Source of the DNA: Amia ocellicauda
Lineage: Eukaryota; Chordata; Actinopteri; Amiiformes; Amiidae
Reading direction: 5' to 3'
Assembly: GCF_036373705.1 (NCBI RefSeq)
Contig: NW_027102660.1
Span: 868,001 to 932,000 of the forward strand
DNA: 64,000 bases
The first letter of the stretch is position 1. Every line of letters begins with the position of its first letter. A program made the translations under genes and the position numbers. The notes under the pieces were generated by a model, which ran no database searches, was not told the origin of the DNA, and was given only the letters and a program-made list of their open reading frames with translations. Positions 1 through 11,304 of this stretch are shown one piece after another.

Positions 1-179
1 ACTGTATAAATGATGGTTTTGACATCTTGACCAAATGTTCGCAACTGGATTTGGTTAGAAGGAGAATATGCTGGATTATGGATTATATATCCCCCTTGAA
101 TGACGACGACGATGATAAAACAGACGACGTGTGGGGTTTTGGAGGGGGGTCTGACGGCTCAGGGGCTACTCTCTTCTAA
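1..179 (+). pseudogene. Left-arm gene A, 3' portion only (copy 1)
   Basis: Only the last part of this unknown gene lies in the window. It includes the acidic run of Asp codons near 100-115 and the Gly-rich end that is also seen in copy 3. It is cut by the window edge. Function unknown. Confidence 0.7.
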
Positions 180-257
180 GAGGGCGGTGTGTCGTGACGT
201 AGTGAAGAGATAGGATAAAAGGCGCAACAATTCAATCATGGTTTAAAATTAAAGAGA

Positions 258-776
258 ATGTCTTACCTGAAAGCTGCGGACGTCGACAGGCTCTACAGGC
301 CTCTTCAAACCCGGGATCACCCCTGGTTCTATTCCCCAGATTTTGTATACACTCTGGAACCCTTTGACTGCGGTTACTCTCCAAGACCTCAGACCCTGGA
401 CTGCTTCTGCAACTGGTTCTGTCATCAACACTCTGCAGCTAACCTGAGAGCGCTATTACACCATGTGCTTGACAGAAAAGTAGCCAACGCGAGCCTTTTC
501 TCTACAGATTTAACCATCGATGAGGATCAACTTTCAAACCTGGAAAAGTTAATGGCTGCTGTAACAAAGACCGGGGGGTACGAACACTGGGATGAAGCGC
601 TCAAGGGGGCCAAGAATGATATTAGGCCATTTCATCAACATCTGTATGACCTTTTACTGAGCATGTTTAATACACCTCTGTTTACTTTTAAAATAGGTCA
701 TATTGTTGTTTTATTTACATATGTAACTGAGGTGTGTGCCTACAAGATAAAGAAACAGGTATATTTGTTGATATAG
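258..776 (+). pseudogene. Remnant of left-arm genes B and C (copy 1)
   Basis: The start matches the beginning of gene B (MSY, ADVDRLYRP) and the rest matches gene C (CFCNWFCHQHS and the hydrophobic C-terminal segment). The region is much shorter than genes B plus C in copy 2 and is broken. A TATA-like ATAAAAGG lies just upstream at about 215-222, as in the other copies. Confidence 0.8.
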
Positions 777-948
777 ATCAAGTAACCAATCATCTGATTT
801 CTTTTTGTCTGGACCGTAGAAAAAATTGTTGTGTATGTTATACTTTTCTCAAATGTCTAAAAAGGGGTATCTGCTCTCCTGAAGTTGAATAAAAAACCTT
901 GTATAAAAACTTTGCGCATAGTGTGGGTCTGTGTGGTTATTTGACAGA

Positions 949-2001
949 ATGACTCGGCAAGCTCCCCAAATGCAGGAACTATACTACAACCCAGCCAAGA
1001 TTGGGGGTTTGGCGGGTAAGAAGGGTTTTCAAAGAGGACTCGCTGAGGCCGGAGTGAAGGTTAATGATGTGGTTGTTTCAGAATGGTTACGGGAACAAGA
1101 CGCCTATACCTTACATAAACCTCTCAGGATTAACTTTAAAAGAAACCGCGTATATGCAACTGACATAGACTCACAATGGCAAATGGATCTAGTCGATATG
1201 TCAAATTTATCAAAACATAACAATGGTCACAAATTGATGTTGATGTGTATCGATGTGTTATCAAAATATGCCTGGGCTCGCATTCTACATAATAAAACAG
1301 GTCGGGCGGTGACAAGGGCCTTTGAGGATATATTGTCCCAGGGTCGATGTCCTAAAAAACTGCAGACTGATAAAGGAAAAGAGTTTCTCAACAGAGAATT
1401 TCAGAATCTACTGAAGAGACACAAAATACATCATTTCACCACCGGTAATGAGCTTAAGGCATCGGTAGTGGAGAGGTTTAACCGCACCATAAAGACCAAA
1501 ATGTGGAGATATTTTACAGCGGTCAACACGTTCAAGTATTTTGATAAAGTTCAGGATTTTATCGATACTTACAACCAAGGGTATCACACCAGTATTAAAA
1601 TGAAGCCTATAGATGTGGATCAAAGTAATTCTTTTAAGGTCTATAAAAAATTATACGGACCATTTATTAAGAAGGGAAAAACTACTTATAAGTTCAACAT
1701 CTGTGATGTGGTTCGCGTTTCAAAGCTAAGGAGTACTTTTACAGTTACCAAACAGTTGGCTAGAGACCCCCCCGTGTACCGGTTAAAAGACTATGACGGG
1801 GAGAATATAGAAGGAACGTTTTACGAAGCCGAGTTACAAAAAATTATTGTGGGTAAAGACAGTGTATACAGAGTTGAAAAGATATTAGCTGAAAAAACCC
1901 AGAACCGGAAAAAATATGTGTTGATGAAATGGCTTGGATGGCCTGAAAAGTTCAATAGTTGGGTCCCGGAACAACAGGTTTGCGATATTCAATCCTTATA
2001 A
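949..2001 (+). pseudogene. Polinton integrase with chromodomain (copy 1)
   Basis: A DDE-type integrase, related to retroviral integrases, that would insert the element into chromosomal DNA. The catalytic triad context is visible (WQMDLVDM, LQTDKGKEF, VVERFNRT) and a chromodomain closes the protein (YRVEKIL, KWLGWPEKFNSWVPE). The frame is long but shorter than the copy 4 version, so I treat it as altered. The start is the ATG of MTRQAPQ just after a TATA-like box at about 900. Confidence 0.9.
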
Positions 2002-2005
2002 CAAC

Positions 2006-2769
2006 ATGCCCGCGGGTGTGTTGGGGGCATTACTTTCGATACTCAAGATCGAATCAGGAGGCTTCTACGTGACTCTACCCAGTAACGCCTCTCTCGATAT
2101 ATACCCTAAAAATGAAATATTTGGAATTTGGAAAATCTATAGATCTAAGGGGGTCGTGGGAAGTGGGGTTGGCGGAAATACAGTATCCTTACACTTGGGC
2201 TGTTTTACAAGATAAGGATGCCACTTTCGCCATTTTTGATGATGTAAAAAAGAGTCAATGGACATTCACGATACAAGGAGGTTATTATGACAATGTGGAT
2301 AAAATATTAGATGAGATGCATAAACAGTTCTCAGAAGGCACCCCCAACATCAAGCTATATTACAACCCTATTAAAAACAGAGTGTACAAGGTGTCAAAAC
2401 CAGGTATTAGCATTCAAACCAGCGGCCAACTGGGGCGTATATTAGGGTTCTATTCGGACACAGAGAGCAGGTTCTCAGAAGTGGTGTGGCGGCTTTTACA
2501 CTCTTTATGTGTATACGGATATCATAACCCACCAGAGGGTCTGGGATAGTTATGTCCCCCTTTTGAGAAATGTACTTATTAAAGGTAAAAGCAATGACAT
2601 GGTCACAATTACTTATGACAAACCACACTACGTACCAGTCTCAATGACCCACTTTGACAACATCACGATCGAAGTAAAATCGGATCAGAATATCAACGTA
2701 CCCTTCCGCTTCGGTAAAGTTAATGTCAAACTACATTTTCGACCCCTGAAACAGTGTGTACATTATTAA
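2006..2769 (+). pseudogene. Penton-like minor capsid protein (copy 1)
   Basis: Carries the conserved stretch YVTLPSNAS and, further on, GSWEVGLAEIQYPYTW, typical of the single jelly-roll minor capsid protein of Polintons. It begins four bases after the integrase stop. Broken. Confidence 0.75.
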
Positions 2770-2770
2770 A

Positions 2771-3258
2771 ATGGCTACCTCGAGGGGTTATGTAGATCCT
2801 AGCGCCTATGTGGATTATTACAAGATGCAAGATGGAACGGCTTGCCCGGTTTTGTAGGAGCCCCCACAATGTATGGCGCCGGTCTAGGAGGACTCTTTCA
2901 TGGTCTCTTTAGAATGGCCGTACCCCTGCTTAAGAGAGGCTTTGCTATAGCCAGACCCCACTTGAAATCAGCGGCTAAAAATATTGTTAGTGACGTGTTC
3001 ACCAATGTTATGAACCGGGCAGCTAGCCATGAGCATCAGGAGGGTTCGGGTCTCATGGTAATGGCGAGGAGGGGGGGTAAAAGAAGAAACAGCATGTGTC
3101 CACCAGGGCGACGAAGATCCGTGGCTAACAAAAAACGAAGAATCTCTCATTCTCCAACATATCGTGGAAACACTCGGAGAAGGAAGCAGCACAAGAAAAA
3201 ACCTGCAAAAAGAAAGTCTCAAAGAAAGAAAAATAGAGCCTCAGGATACATCTTTTAA
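2771..3258 (+). pseudogene. Basic core-like virion protein (copy 1)
   Basis: N-terminal part MATSRGYVDPSAYVDYYK, then a Gly/Leu-rich amphipathic segment (GLGGLF, LLKRGFAIARPHLKSAAK) and a very basic Arg/Lys C-terminus. This resembles adenovirus core or pVI/pX-like proteins in composition only; the assignment is tentative. It starts one base after the preceding stop in the context TTATTAAAATGG. Broken. Confidence 0.6.
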
Positions 3259-3260
3259 AC

Positions 3261-4565
3261 ATGTCTTTTGTCAACAGTCTATCGGAAGAATGCGTCAAAT
3301 CAGAACTGGATCTGTTTACAGTTCCATACACTCAAACGAGTATAGATAAGATCATATATGTAGAGATTCCCCCTCTTTCTGCAATTTCAGACACGGCCCC
3401 TCTGGAGTTTTTTATAGCTGGCAATGGCGAGGATTATATTGATTTGAATAACACATTTATTTTAATGAACTGTAAAGTGACTGATTAGGATGGCGATGCA
3501 ATCGAGAATACGGCCATCGCTGGGGTCATCAATTACCCGGTGGCCACCATGTTTTCACAGGTGGATGTGACCCTGGGAGATCGGCTCATTAGTCAAAGCA
3601 GCAATACTTACCCCTATAGAGCCATGATGGAGTGTAAACTTAATTATAGTGAGGAGACCCTAAGCAAACAGTTCAGCCCCGGCCTTTTCTTCAAAGACAT
3701 CTCGGAAGCTATGGACGACAAGGATCCAGAGGGACTCAATAAGGGTTTGCAAAAAAGAACGGCCTCTTCAACAGAAGGGAGGACCTTTGAGCTAATGGGG
3801 CATATCCATGCAGACATATTTTTCCAAGAAAAACTCATGCTCAACGGGGTAGACATTAAAATTAAAATGATCCGTAGTAAAAATGCTTTTTGTCTGATGA
3901 CCCCTGATACGGAAAAATATAAACTGACCATATTATCGGCCTCGCTGTTTGTGAAAAAAGTGTCCGTCTCCCCGGCGGTTAAACTAGGACACGCGCAGGC
4001 GTTAATGACGGCAAACGCCGAGTACCCGATCGAAAGAGTCTATATGAAAGTCCACAGTATCCCCGCAGGGACACGGGTGATGAACCAGGAAAATCTGTTT
4101 CTAGGACAGCTCCCAAAACAGGTTATTATAGGTCTCGTGGATAATGATGCATTTACCGGGGTTTACAACAAGAACCCCTTTAACTTTAAACATAACGCGG
4201 AATTTATAGCGTTGTACGTCGATGGTGTGCAGGTTCCATCCAGACCTTTTCAACCTGACTTTGAAAACGGCAATGCGGTTCGTGAATATGACAGTCTAGT
4301 ACTGGCTACGGGTCGCCATCTCAAGGATCAAACTCTGCTGATCGATCGCCGGGAATACTGCAGCGGTTACACCCTGTACGGTTTCAACCTGACCCCTGAC
4401 GAAGAGTGTGGACAACATTTTTCACTGATGAAGACGGTCAATATGCGTTTGGAGATGCGTTTCAAGCAGCCTCTACCACGCACTGTAAATATGGTCGTGT
4501 ATGCTGTGTTTGACAACATTATTGAGGTGAATCGGAGGAGAAACGTTCTGTATGATTATTATTAA
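3261..4565 (+). pseudogene. Double jelly-roll major capsid protein (copy 1)
   Basis: Matches the Polinton major capsid family by MSFV start, FSQVDVTLGDRLISQSSNTYPYRAM near the N-terminal third, and the long conserved C-terminal half ending NVLYDYY. It starts two bases after the core-like part. Broken. Confidence 0.85.
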
Positions 4566-4566
4566 A

Positions 4567-5124
4567 ATGAACACCAGAGAGCTCAACCACAACATGAATG
4601 CCCTTGCCGGCTCACGGAAACTGTTTCAAGGAGTCTACGCCTGCGATCAGCTGCCTAAATTTAAGATCAAGAATTTACCTGCAATGTACATAATCAACAC
4701 ACACCCTAAAAATATGCCCGGAGAACATTGGCTGGCTATTTATCTAAGGGAGGACCACCGTGGAGAATTTTTTGATTCCTATGCAAACCCCCCGGATTTC
4801 AGACCTTTCCCTCGGAAGATCAATAACTTTCTGCTCAACAACTGTCAAGAAACCATTTACAGCGGTCGTCAAGTACAAAGTCTGCAGACCTTCACTTGTG
4901 GTCAACACTGTGTGTTTTTCTTATATCATAGATCTAAAGGAAGGTCATACCCCGATATTATGGCCTTGTACAGTGAGGATTTAGGCCAAAATGATAAAAA
5001 AGTGGCAGAGTTTGTCAGGACACTGTGGACCCCCCCTTATAACACAATGACTTACGACCCTAGCCAGCCATGTATACAGATGGGGTGTTCTTGTGAGGAT
5101 TTTAAAAGATGTCATGCGTGTTAA
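4567..5124 (+). CDS. Adenain-like maturation protease (copy 1)
   Basis: Cysteine protease of the adenovirus/Ulp1 type, predicted to process capsid precursors. Catalytic residues can be placed: His54 in GEHWLAIY, Asp70 in FFDSY, Gln104 and Cys111 in TCGQHC. An earlier in-frame ATG at 4,552 overlaps the capsid stop; I prefer 4,567, in the repeated TTATTAAAATG context. The frame looks whole at 185 residues. Confidence 0.9.
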   Translation: MNTRELNHNMNALAGSRKLFQGVYACDQLPKFKIKNLPAMYIINTHPKNMPGEHWLAIYLREDHRGEFFDSYANPPDFRPFPRKINNFLLNNCQETIYSGRQVQSLQTFTCGQHCVFFLYHRSKGRSYPDIMALYSEDLGQNDKKVAEFVRTLWTPPYNTMTYDPSQPCIQMGCSCEDFKRCHAC

Positions 5125-5292
5125 GGTGAAAAAATAATGAAAACAGCCTTTGAATCATTAGTTTTGTTTTTATTCAACACATTTCTTATACAAAGCAGGG
5201 TTTATGGTATAAATAAATGAACAACATTTGAAAAAAAAAAAAAATTGTTTGTCGGGTCATTATTTACAGGGGAGACAAATAAAAACATGAGA
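5125..5292. terminator. Convergent poly(A) zone (copy 1)
   Basis: A/T-rich spacer between the plus-strand capsid/protease block and the minus-strand 247-residue gene. It holds AATAAA on both strands and a long run of A near 5,230, which differs in length and make-up in the other copies. Confidence 0.7.
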
Positions 5293-6036
5293 TTAATAAG
5301 CTTCCCAACGATGGATAGATCCTGAGGATGGTCGCTCAGCACGGTCAGAGTAATGAGATATCGGAGTCAGATCAGGCTCCACCTCTTTACACAGACGGAT
5401 TTTTTGTCGCGTTTCCTGGTTAGGAACTGTTGATTGGGGCATGTTCAGACAGGCCATCGCCTGTAGGAAAGCATTCCAGCCTACAGGTCGGCGACTATCG
5501 GGTACCTTATTAGTGTTAGTGACACTCTTCAACAAATCAAACATGTGTGAACCTTTGATCAGTTGTCCTTTAAAAACAAATTCACCCTGTTCATTCCAAG
5601 CCGTTACCCGCGGTTTCTGAACCATTTTGTGCAGGATATATTCTGCATGTCTTTTGCTTCTGGCCGGCATGTTTCTCAAAACATCCGTTACAACATCTCC
5701 CTCTGAACTCTCAACAGGTTCGGTCACCGCAACATCTTTATCAACCGTACCCCCCGCATCAGCCCCAGAACCATTTTCTTGAGAGGCCATGGTTAAAGTT
5801 AAAATGTTTTGATCTTTTTCACCCTGTCTAACCAGACGGAGGTAGCGCTGTAACGTGTTGGTATACAACTGAGCTTTGGAATACTGATTTAAATCGGCCC
5901 TGGCCTGTATAGCTTTCATTTCAGAGTCCAGGTTGTTTTCGGCCGTTTGTCTAATGGGCTCTGGCCCGACAACATTTTTTCTCAGTTTCTCAAGCTGCTC
6001 CTGAGGGATCAAAAACATTTTCTGAGCATATTCCAT
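5293..6036 (-). CDS. 247-residue conserved Polinton protein (copy 1)
   Basis: Unknown function. Residues 1-80 are Gln/Glu/Leu-rich and likely helical (AQKMFLIPQEQLEKLRKN, LQRYLRLVRQGEK). A variable acidic middle and a compact C-terminal domain follow (NAFLQAMACLNMPQST). It sits last in the minus-strand block, two bases after the 111-residue gene. Frame looks whole. Confidence 0.7.
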   Translation of the reverse strand: MEYAQKMFLIPQEQLEKLRKNVVGPEPIRQTAENNLDSEMKAIQARADLNQYSKAQLYTNTLQRYLRLVRQGEKDQNILTLTMASQENGSGADAGGTVDKDVAVTEPVESSEGDVVTDVLRNMPARSKRHAEYILHKMVQKPRVTAWNEQGEFVFKGQLIKGSHMFDLLKSVTNTNKVPDSRRPVGWNAFLQAMACLNMPQSTVPNQETRQKIRLCKEVEPDLTPISHYSDRAERPSSGSIHRWEAY

Positions 6037-6038
6037 TA

Positions 6039-6374
6039 TTAACCCACTCTGGAAGCTAGAAGACTGGTTAGGAAAGGCACGGCTATGCTCAACAGCGGTC
6101 CTATAAAACCCCCGGTTTGATTAATCTTCTTTCTTTTTCTTTTAATAGAATACTTCTTATTAGCGATGATCTTGATAACCGCTTTTTGTTTTTTGAGTTT
6201 AGAATGTTGAGAAGTGGTTAGGGGTATATTACCGCGTAAGATGTTAAAAGCTATTTCACACAGGGTCTCGATCAAATCCGAGGGGGCCCCTGCCAGCACA
6301 GCTTTCCTATGGCGCGGGCTCCCCTCAAATAACATTTGCAAAAGTGGCAGATTTCTTTTAATCCGAACAGACAT
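6039..6374 (-). CDS. 111-residue basic protein with hydrophobic tail (copy 1)
   Basis: Whole frame. The N-terminal half is helical (NLPLLQMLF, DLIETLCEIAFNILRG), the centre is a Lys/Arg stretch (IKRKRKKINQ), and the last 20 residues are Gly/hydrophobic (GGFIGPLLSIAVPFL). I associate this type with a small conserved Polinton protein; role unknown, perhaps a virion core or membrane-active component. Confidence 0.7.
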   Translation of the reverse strand: MSVRIKRNLPLLQMLFEGSPRHRKAVLAGAPSDLIETLCEIAFNILRGNIPLTTSQHSKLKKQKAVIKIIANKKYSIKRKRKKINQTGGFIGPLLSIAVPFLTSLLASRVG

Positions 6375-6389
6375 TCTTATGTATTTCCT

Positions 6390-7052
6390 TTACTTTAGCA
6401 CATACACTGCCGGCCAATCGGGCGGGCACAAACCTGTTCTGAGGCGAAAGTCTTCTGGGGTTTGTGCTTTTAAGTCCGCAATCAAGTCCCCATAGGGTTT
6501 TTTGGTGGCATCCTCAAATGCCTCCAAAAAGAACTTGGTCTGGTTAGGGTACATTTGACGAGCCAAGACGGTGACCTGTAGTTTATCTCTGGGGTTTTTA
6601 AAAATAATTATATAATTGGCATATAAATTAATAGTGCGGCTTTTTTTACCTTGAAAAAATAGATTTTGAACTAAATAAATAATACTTAAATTCCTATGAT
6701 GAGTGTACTTTGTGAAAGCTTTTTCCACTTCACTGTTGTCACCGGCCTGCTCCATCAGGTCATCAAGGATCACTAGATTAGTTTGACCGGGCGGGAACAA
6801 GTCATCGTCACACAACGAGGCGGGGAGACCTTGCACAAATTTCAGATTATTTTTTTTCGAAGCCAAATCATCGTAGAGAGGTTGCCAGCAAGAGTAACAC
6901 CACACTATGTTGTCAAGAGCTTGGGACACGGTTGTGTCCACATCTTCTATGATGTTCTTTATAAGATAGCTCTTCCCCGAATTGGAGGGACAGGCTATAA
7001 TACAGGAGAAAGGGTGTTGAAGTCTGTTATCAAAACCACCGCTAATATCCAT
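6390..7052 (-). CDS. FtsK/HerA-type packaging ATPase (copy 1)
   Basis: Genome-packaging ATPase with Walker A GPSNSGKS-like at residues 21-28 (here CPSNSGKS) and Walker B NLVILDDLM. Its start codon overlaps the end of the polymerase region by 11 bases. The frame is open and close to the length in the other copies. Confidence 0.9.
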   Translation of the reverse strand: MDISGGFDNRLQHPFSCIIACPSNSGKSYLIKNIIEDVDTTVSQALDNIVWCYSCWQPLYDDLASKKNNLKFVQGLPASLCDDDLFPPGQTNLVILDDLMEQAGDNSEVEKAFTKYTHHRNLSIIYLVQNLFFQGKKSRTINLYANYIIIFKNPRDKLQVTVLARQMYPNQTKFFLEAFEDATKKPYGDLIADLKAQTPEDFRLRTGLCPPDWPAVYVLK

Positions 7053-10000
7053 AAGGCAGAGTGGTATAATCAGTCTTCAACACTCTTTTATTGTACACCA
7101 CCCTGAACCGTTTGTTTAGTGATCTATCTTCCAACGTGTACCCCTTTTTATTTCGATAGATCTGATTTCCGGCTGTAATAATCTCACGAGGAGGCGCGTC
7201 TTTCTTGTTACAAAACTTTCTACCAGGGTCGTCAGAGACTTGATGTTAATGAGCTTGTTGTTACAATGGTTCAGAGTGAAACCCTTAACTTTCATACAGG
7301 TCTTACCCGCAGCCGTTCTGTAGGCAAAAGTCTTAGGACCCCCTGAAACAAACTCCTGAGGATCTAGTTCGCTCGTTAACTCCCCAAGGTAGTCCCCGAG
7401 GGGAGGGACCCAATCCCCTGGCCTGGTGACAAAGATTACAGAGTCAGTATCATGATAGAGCGTGCGTTCCTGCAACTGATCCATTAAGTTGTACAGTTCA
7501 AGCCGGGCGTAAGCCGTGGTAAAAACCGCTATGAAAACATTAACGTTCCCCTGTTTGGTGGGGAAATCTTTAGGGGCCCTCCACTGGACCTGTGCCACGT
7601 GGTCATTTAAGAATTGAAAGTGTGATACTGCATGTTGTTTGGAAAACATAAATTCTATAAACTGTTCAGGGGTTTTAATCAAGGTTGTGTTTAGACGGTA
7701 ATTTCTTTCCCCAAACTTACCCCACAGACTGTTTAAAATCAGTTTGGACATTTGTCTCTTGGCGGGGTTTACAGTTATGTTCCCCGGCTCTAGACGGATC
7801 CCTTCCTTTTCAAAATATTGCTGAATGTATCGCTCTTTGGCCGCGGAGTCAACACACCATGAGGGATAGCCCGATGCCTCCTGTTTCCCTTTCAGATGGG
7901 TCATAATGTAATCAGCAAAAAGAGTATCAGATTTTTCAGAAAAATGCCAAACCTCAAACACCTTACCGACTCTGTAACCTTTCTCCACCGCCTTGTCAAG
8001 CTCAATGCTACACCAGACACCCGTCATCTTCATCACTGTGCAGACAAGAGGTAGTTTGATTTTCAGTTTCCACACACGTTCTACACAGAGGGAACATCAA
8101 TTTTCCCGAACACCTGTAAGGCAACACGGGTAAGAACAGCTCGCGAGGAGGGTACATGGTGACTTTGATCAATCCAAAGTAATGTCCGATTTCGAGAAAG
8201 TCACGATAAACAATGGTTGGACGCCCCACCGGGTACATTTTGGTCTTGTTGACATAAGGGTACAGACTGGTGAAATCATAGTAATCTACTCTCTCACCCT
8301 CCTTTACCTCATAATGTAAACAGAGGGCATTGGTACGACCCCCAAATAACGCATCCCGGGGCTCTAGACATTCAGGAAAGTCCAAGGTTTCCATAAACCG
8401 TTGTACCCCCGCATCCTGTTGCTTCAGGGTCGTCCACTCGTGTTCCCAAATCACCAGCACGTTCAAACCATAGGTGTTTTTTAAAGTTTCAATTCGTTCC
8501 TGGAAATCATAGTAGATATCACCGCAGAGTTTTTGTGTTTCGGGGTTAAAGGTGTTTGGGTCGAAGCACTGAGGACAGCCATGGTAAATACAACCAGCAA
8601 ACTCATAAGCGGTACGCCGCCCGAACACGTCGCTAAAACCGTCTAAGTAGTAAGGCCCCATTTTGACTTCCCCTTGATTTAAAGCATGTCTGATGAATAT
8701 GTTATCCCGGGCACTCAGGTATTCCAGCCACTGTATGGAGACAGTCGAAAAGTTCTTTTGTCTAGCACGATAGTTGTCAGAAGTGGTGACCGCTATAGTG
8801 TTTTTCTGCAAGAAATTGGACCGATACATTTTCATGCAGAGAGACACTATGGTCACACTTTGCAAAGGGTCGAGACCCGATGTGTTGATAACCTCGGCGC
8901 AGAAACGCACACAGGCTTCTTTAAGGATCACCACATCATTTTAACAATAAGCGGCCATCTCTTCTCGGAAATCAAAAACACCTCACTTAACCGTATTGTA
9001 CCATTTAAAGAATTCCTCCCTCTCATGAGACATCATAGTATCAACCCCATAATAAGAGGCGGGCGGGTAGGACCCTCGATAATTTTGAGTGTCCTTAGTA
9101 TTAAAAAAATGGCAGAACCAACCTTTCTTCTGAGCCTCAAAACCCAGAGCCTTAGGCAAAGCGCTCAATTTCATGGGGAGGAAATTTAACGAGTCTATGT
9201 AACGTTAGTTGAAAGCTTCGTCGGTGAAACACATGATCTTGCTACCCTGAGCTACTTTTTTTGGGGTCACCCCATTTTCCACCAGATACTTCATCAAAAT
9301 GTAAGAATCATAACCCTTAGCATTGTGGGCAATAAATGTGTAATTGAGGTATTTTGGACCGCGATACCGCGTAAAGAAATCCCTGACACAACTCTCACCG
9401 CTAGCTGACCACTCACGATCCAACATGTCAATACAGTGTATATAATTAGCAACGTGGACCCCGTTTTCTTGCCGGCATTCAAAAGCAAAAAAGACATACC
9501 GGTTGTGCGGCGGCTCCTTTTTAACCGGCTGAATAAAGCACTGGTGTTCGGACCCCGGGGTTAAATCAGCATTACAGATCCTGCATCTCGGCTCCAGACA
9601 TTTGTGTGGTTTAACCTCATGAAAACGGTACTGGAGGCAACACTGCGGGCAATATTTAGTTTGATCACAATAACTCAGTTTTTTAACCCCCTCAGCAGCG
9701 GCCCTCTGTACCTTATGCTCGGAAAAACAGAACGCTGAGAGACAAATCCTTAAGCAATCTTTACATCGGATGGTAGGGGCCAAACCCTTATGACATTGCG
9801 GATTGAAACAGACGTTACAGTAACCGTCACAGCGGTGCTTAAGCTTATCATTGAAGGCCTTATAACACCAATGACAAACATACGAACAACCCAAAAAAGC
9901 CGTCAAACTCTTTATTCCAAATTAATGTCTATCACCTAGGAAGAGAAACAGTGTCTGTGTATGGGTTTCAGGATGTGTCTGAAATTTAACAAATACTTCC

Positions 10001-10359
10001 TTTACCTCACAACGGTACCACACAACAATTTTTAAAGACAACAACTCCTCAAACTTGGTAATGTCTGAAAAGGCAACCATCTGTTGAGAGTTTAAGCCGG
10101 CCCTCTGATGAAGCATTAAAGCCTCTTGCAGAGCTTGGGGTTCAGGCATGTCGGGGGTGAGTAGTTTTATTAAACTGTAAGCAAAACAGAGCTTATTGTC
10201 CCCACTGGAACTCACCACTAATTGCCTGAGCTTGGTCCTAATTATGTCGTTCTTCAAGCATTTCGACAGTCTTCTAAGCGCCCCACCCTCAGGGTTACGA
10301 ACCACATTCATTACCAGAGACAGACTTTCATCAGCTAAGATGGCTGCGTTACTTTGCAA
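7042..10359 (-). pseudogene. Protein-primed DNA polymerase B (copy 1)
   Basis: Region with family B polymerase motifs: motif A DFTSLYPYVN, motif B KLILNSLWGKFG and motif C YHDTDS. A Cys-rich zinc-finger region precedes the exonuclease domain (IAHNAKGYDSYI). This is the replicative polymerase of the element. Broken into several pieces. Confidence 0.9.
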
Positions 10360-11142
10360 TAACGCTTCGATTTTAGCCAGACATCTAAATTATCTCCACT
10401 CAGCATTGCAGATAGGTTGCTAAACAAAGCATCCCCTCTGAGTTCTAACTGTACAACATCTCGAGGTCTGAACCTGTTCAAGCATTTTCTGCAAGGCCTC
10501 GTGTATGTTGACAAATATTTCTGCATAATTGTCACAATTTAAAAGTTCTGCAAAAGTAAAACGCTGAATCATTTCAAAATTGTTATAGGCCGGTCTATCT
10601 ATAATCACGGGATCACTGGTACTCTTGGACACATCATCATTTTGAACAAAGCCTTCACCCCCTACATTCTCACAGAGCATGTCCTCCACAGCCTTATCAG
10701 TCTCAGAACCCTCCACATTCCGAACACCCCCACTGCTGACATCTACAAAACCCCCTTTTTGAGGAGGCTCATTTAAAGCCTGTAAAAGTCCTTCAAAGAT
10801 ATCCAACCGGTTAATGTCAAGACCCTCCTTTATAGTGATGGCTGCTTCTGCCGCCATCCTGTGTTCTAATTGTTTCAAATCATTTATAATAGGGGCAGAA
10901 TTTGGTCGGGGTAGCTCCTCCAAAGACTCCACCATTTCAAACAAATCGGGGTGAACTAGGGGGTGAACCTCTATAAGCGCTACCGGTGGGAGGTGGTTAT
11001 TTAGATCATTGACCATCTGTAACAGGTCGGGGTTCACAGGTAAGTCTGTTAATTCACATTCTATCGGTGGTAATTGGGGGTTATTTAAATCATTTATCAT
11101 TTGTAATAGTTCCAGGTTCATTGGGACATCAGAGGAGTTCAC
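10335..11142 (-). pseudogene. Polymerase-upstream gene with leucine-rich repeats (copy 1)
   Basis: Same part as the 272-residue frame of copy 2: three short repeats of the LLQMINDLNN type at the N-terminus and a C-terminal RPRDVVQLEL-like segment. Broken here. Confidence 0.65.
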
Positions 11143-11304
11143 AACAGGGCCGGGGATGTTCTCTCGGGAAGGTCTTTTTGGGGCCCTAGCTTGTTCATAA
11201 TCCTTTAGTTTGTGAGTTCTTTTACCAAGTCAGGACATTTTTTAATTTATTTTTTATTTTTCCAACAACCCACAATAGTAAGGCGTTTTGTGTCTATTAA
11301 AACA

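Noticed and set aside
949-2001. Integrase as part of an LTR retroelement
   Set aside because: No reverse transcriptase, gag or LTRs nearby; polymerase B, ATPase, protease and capsid parts define a Polinton.
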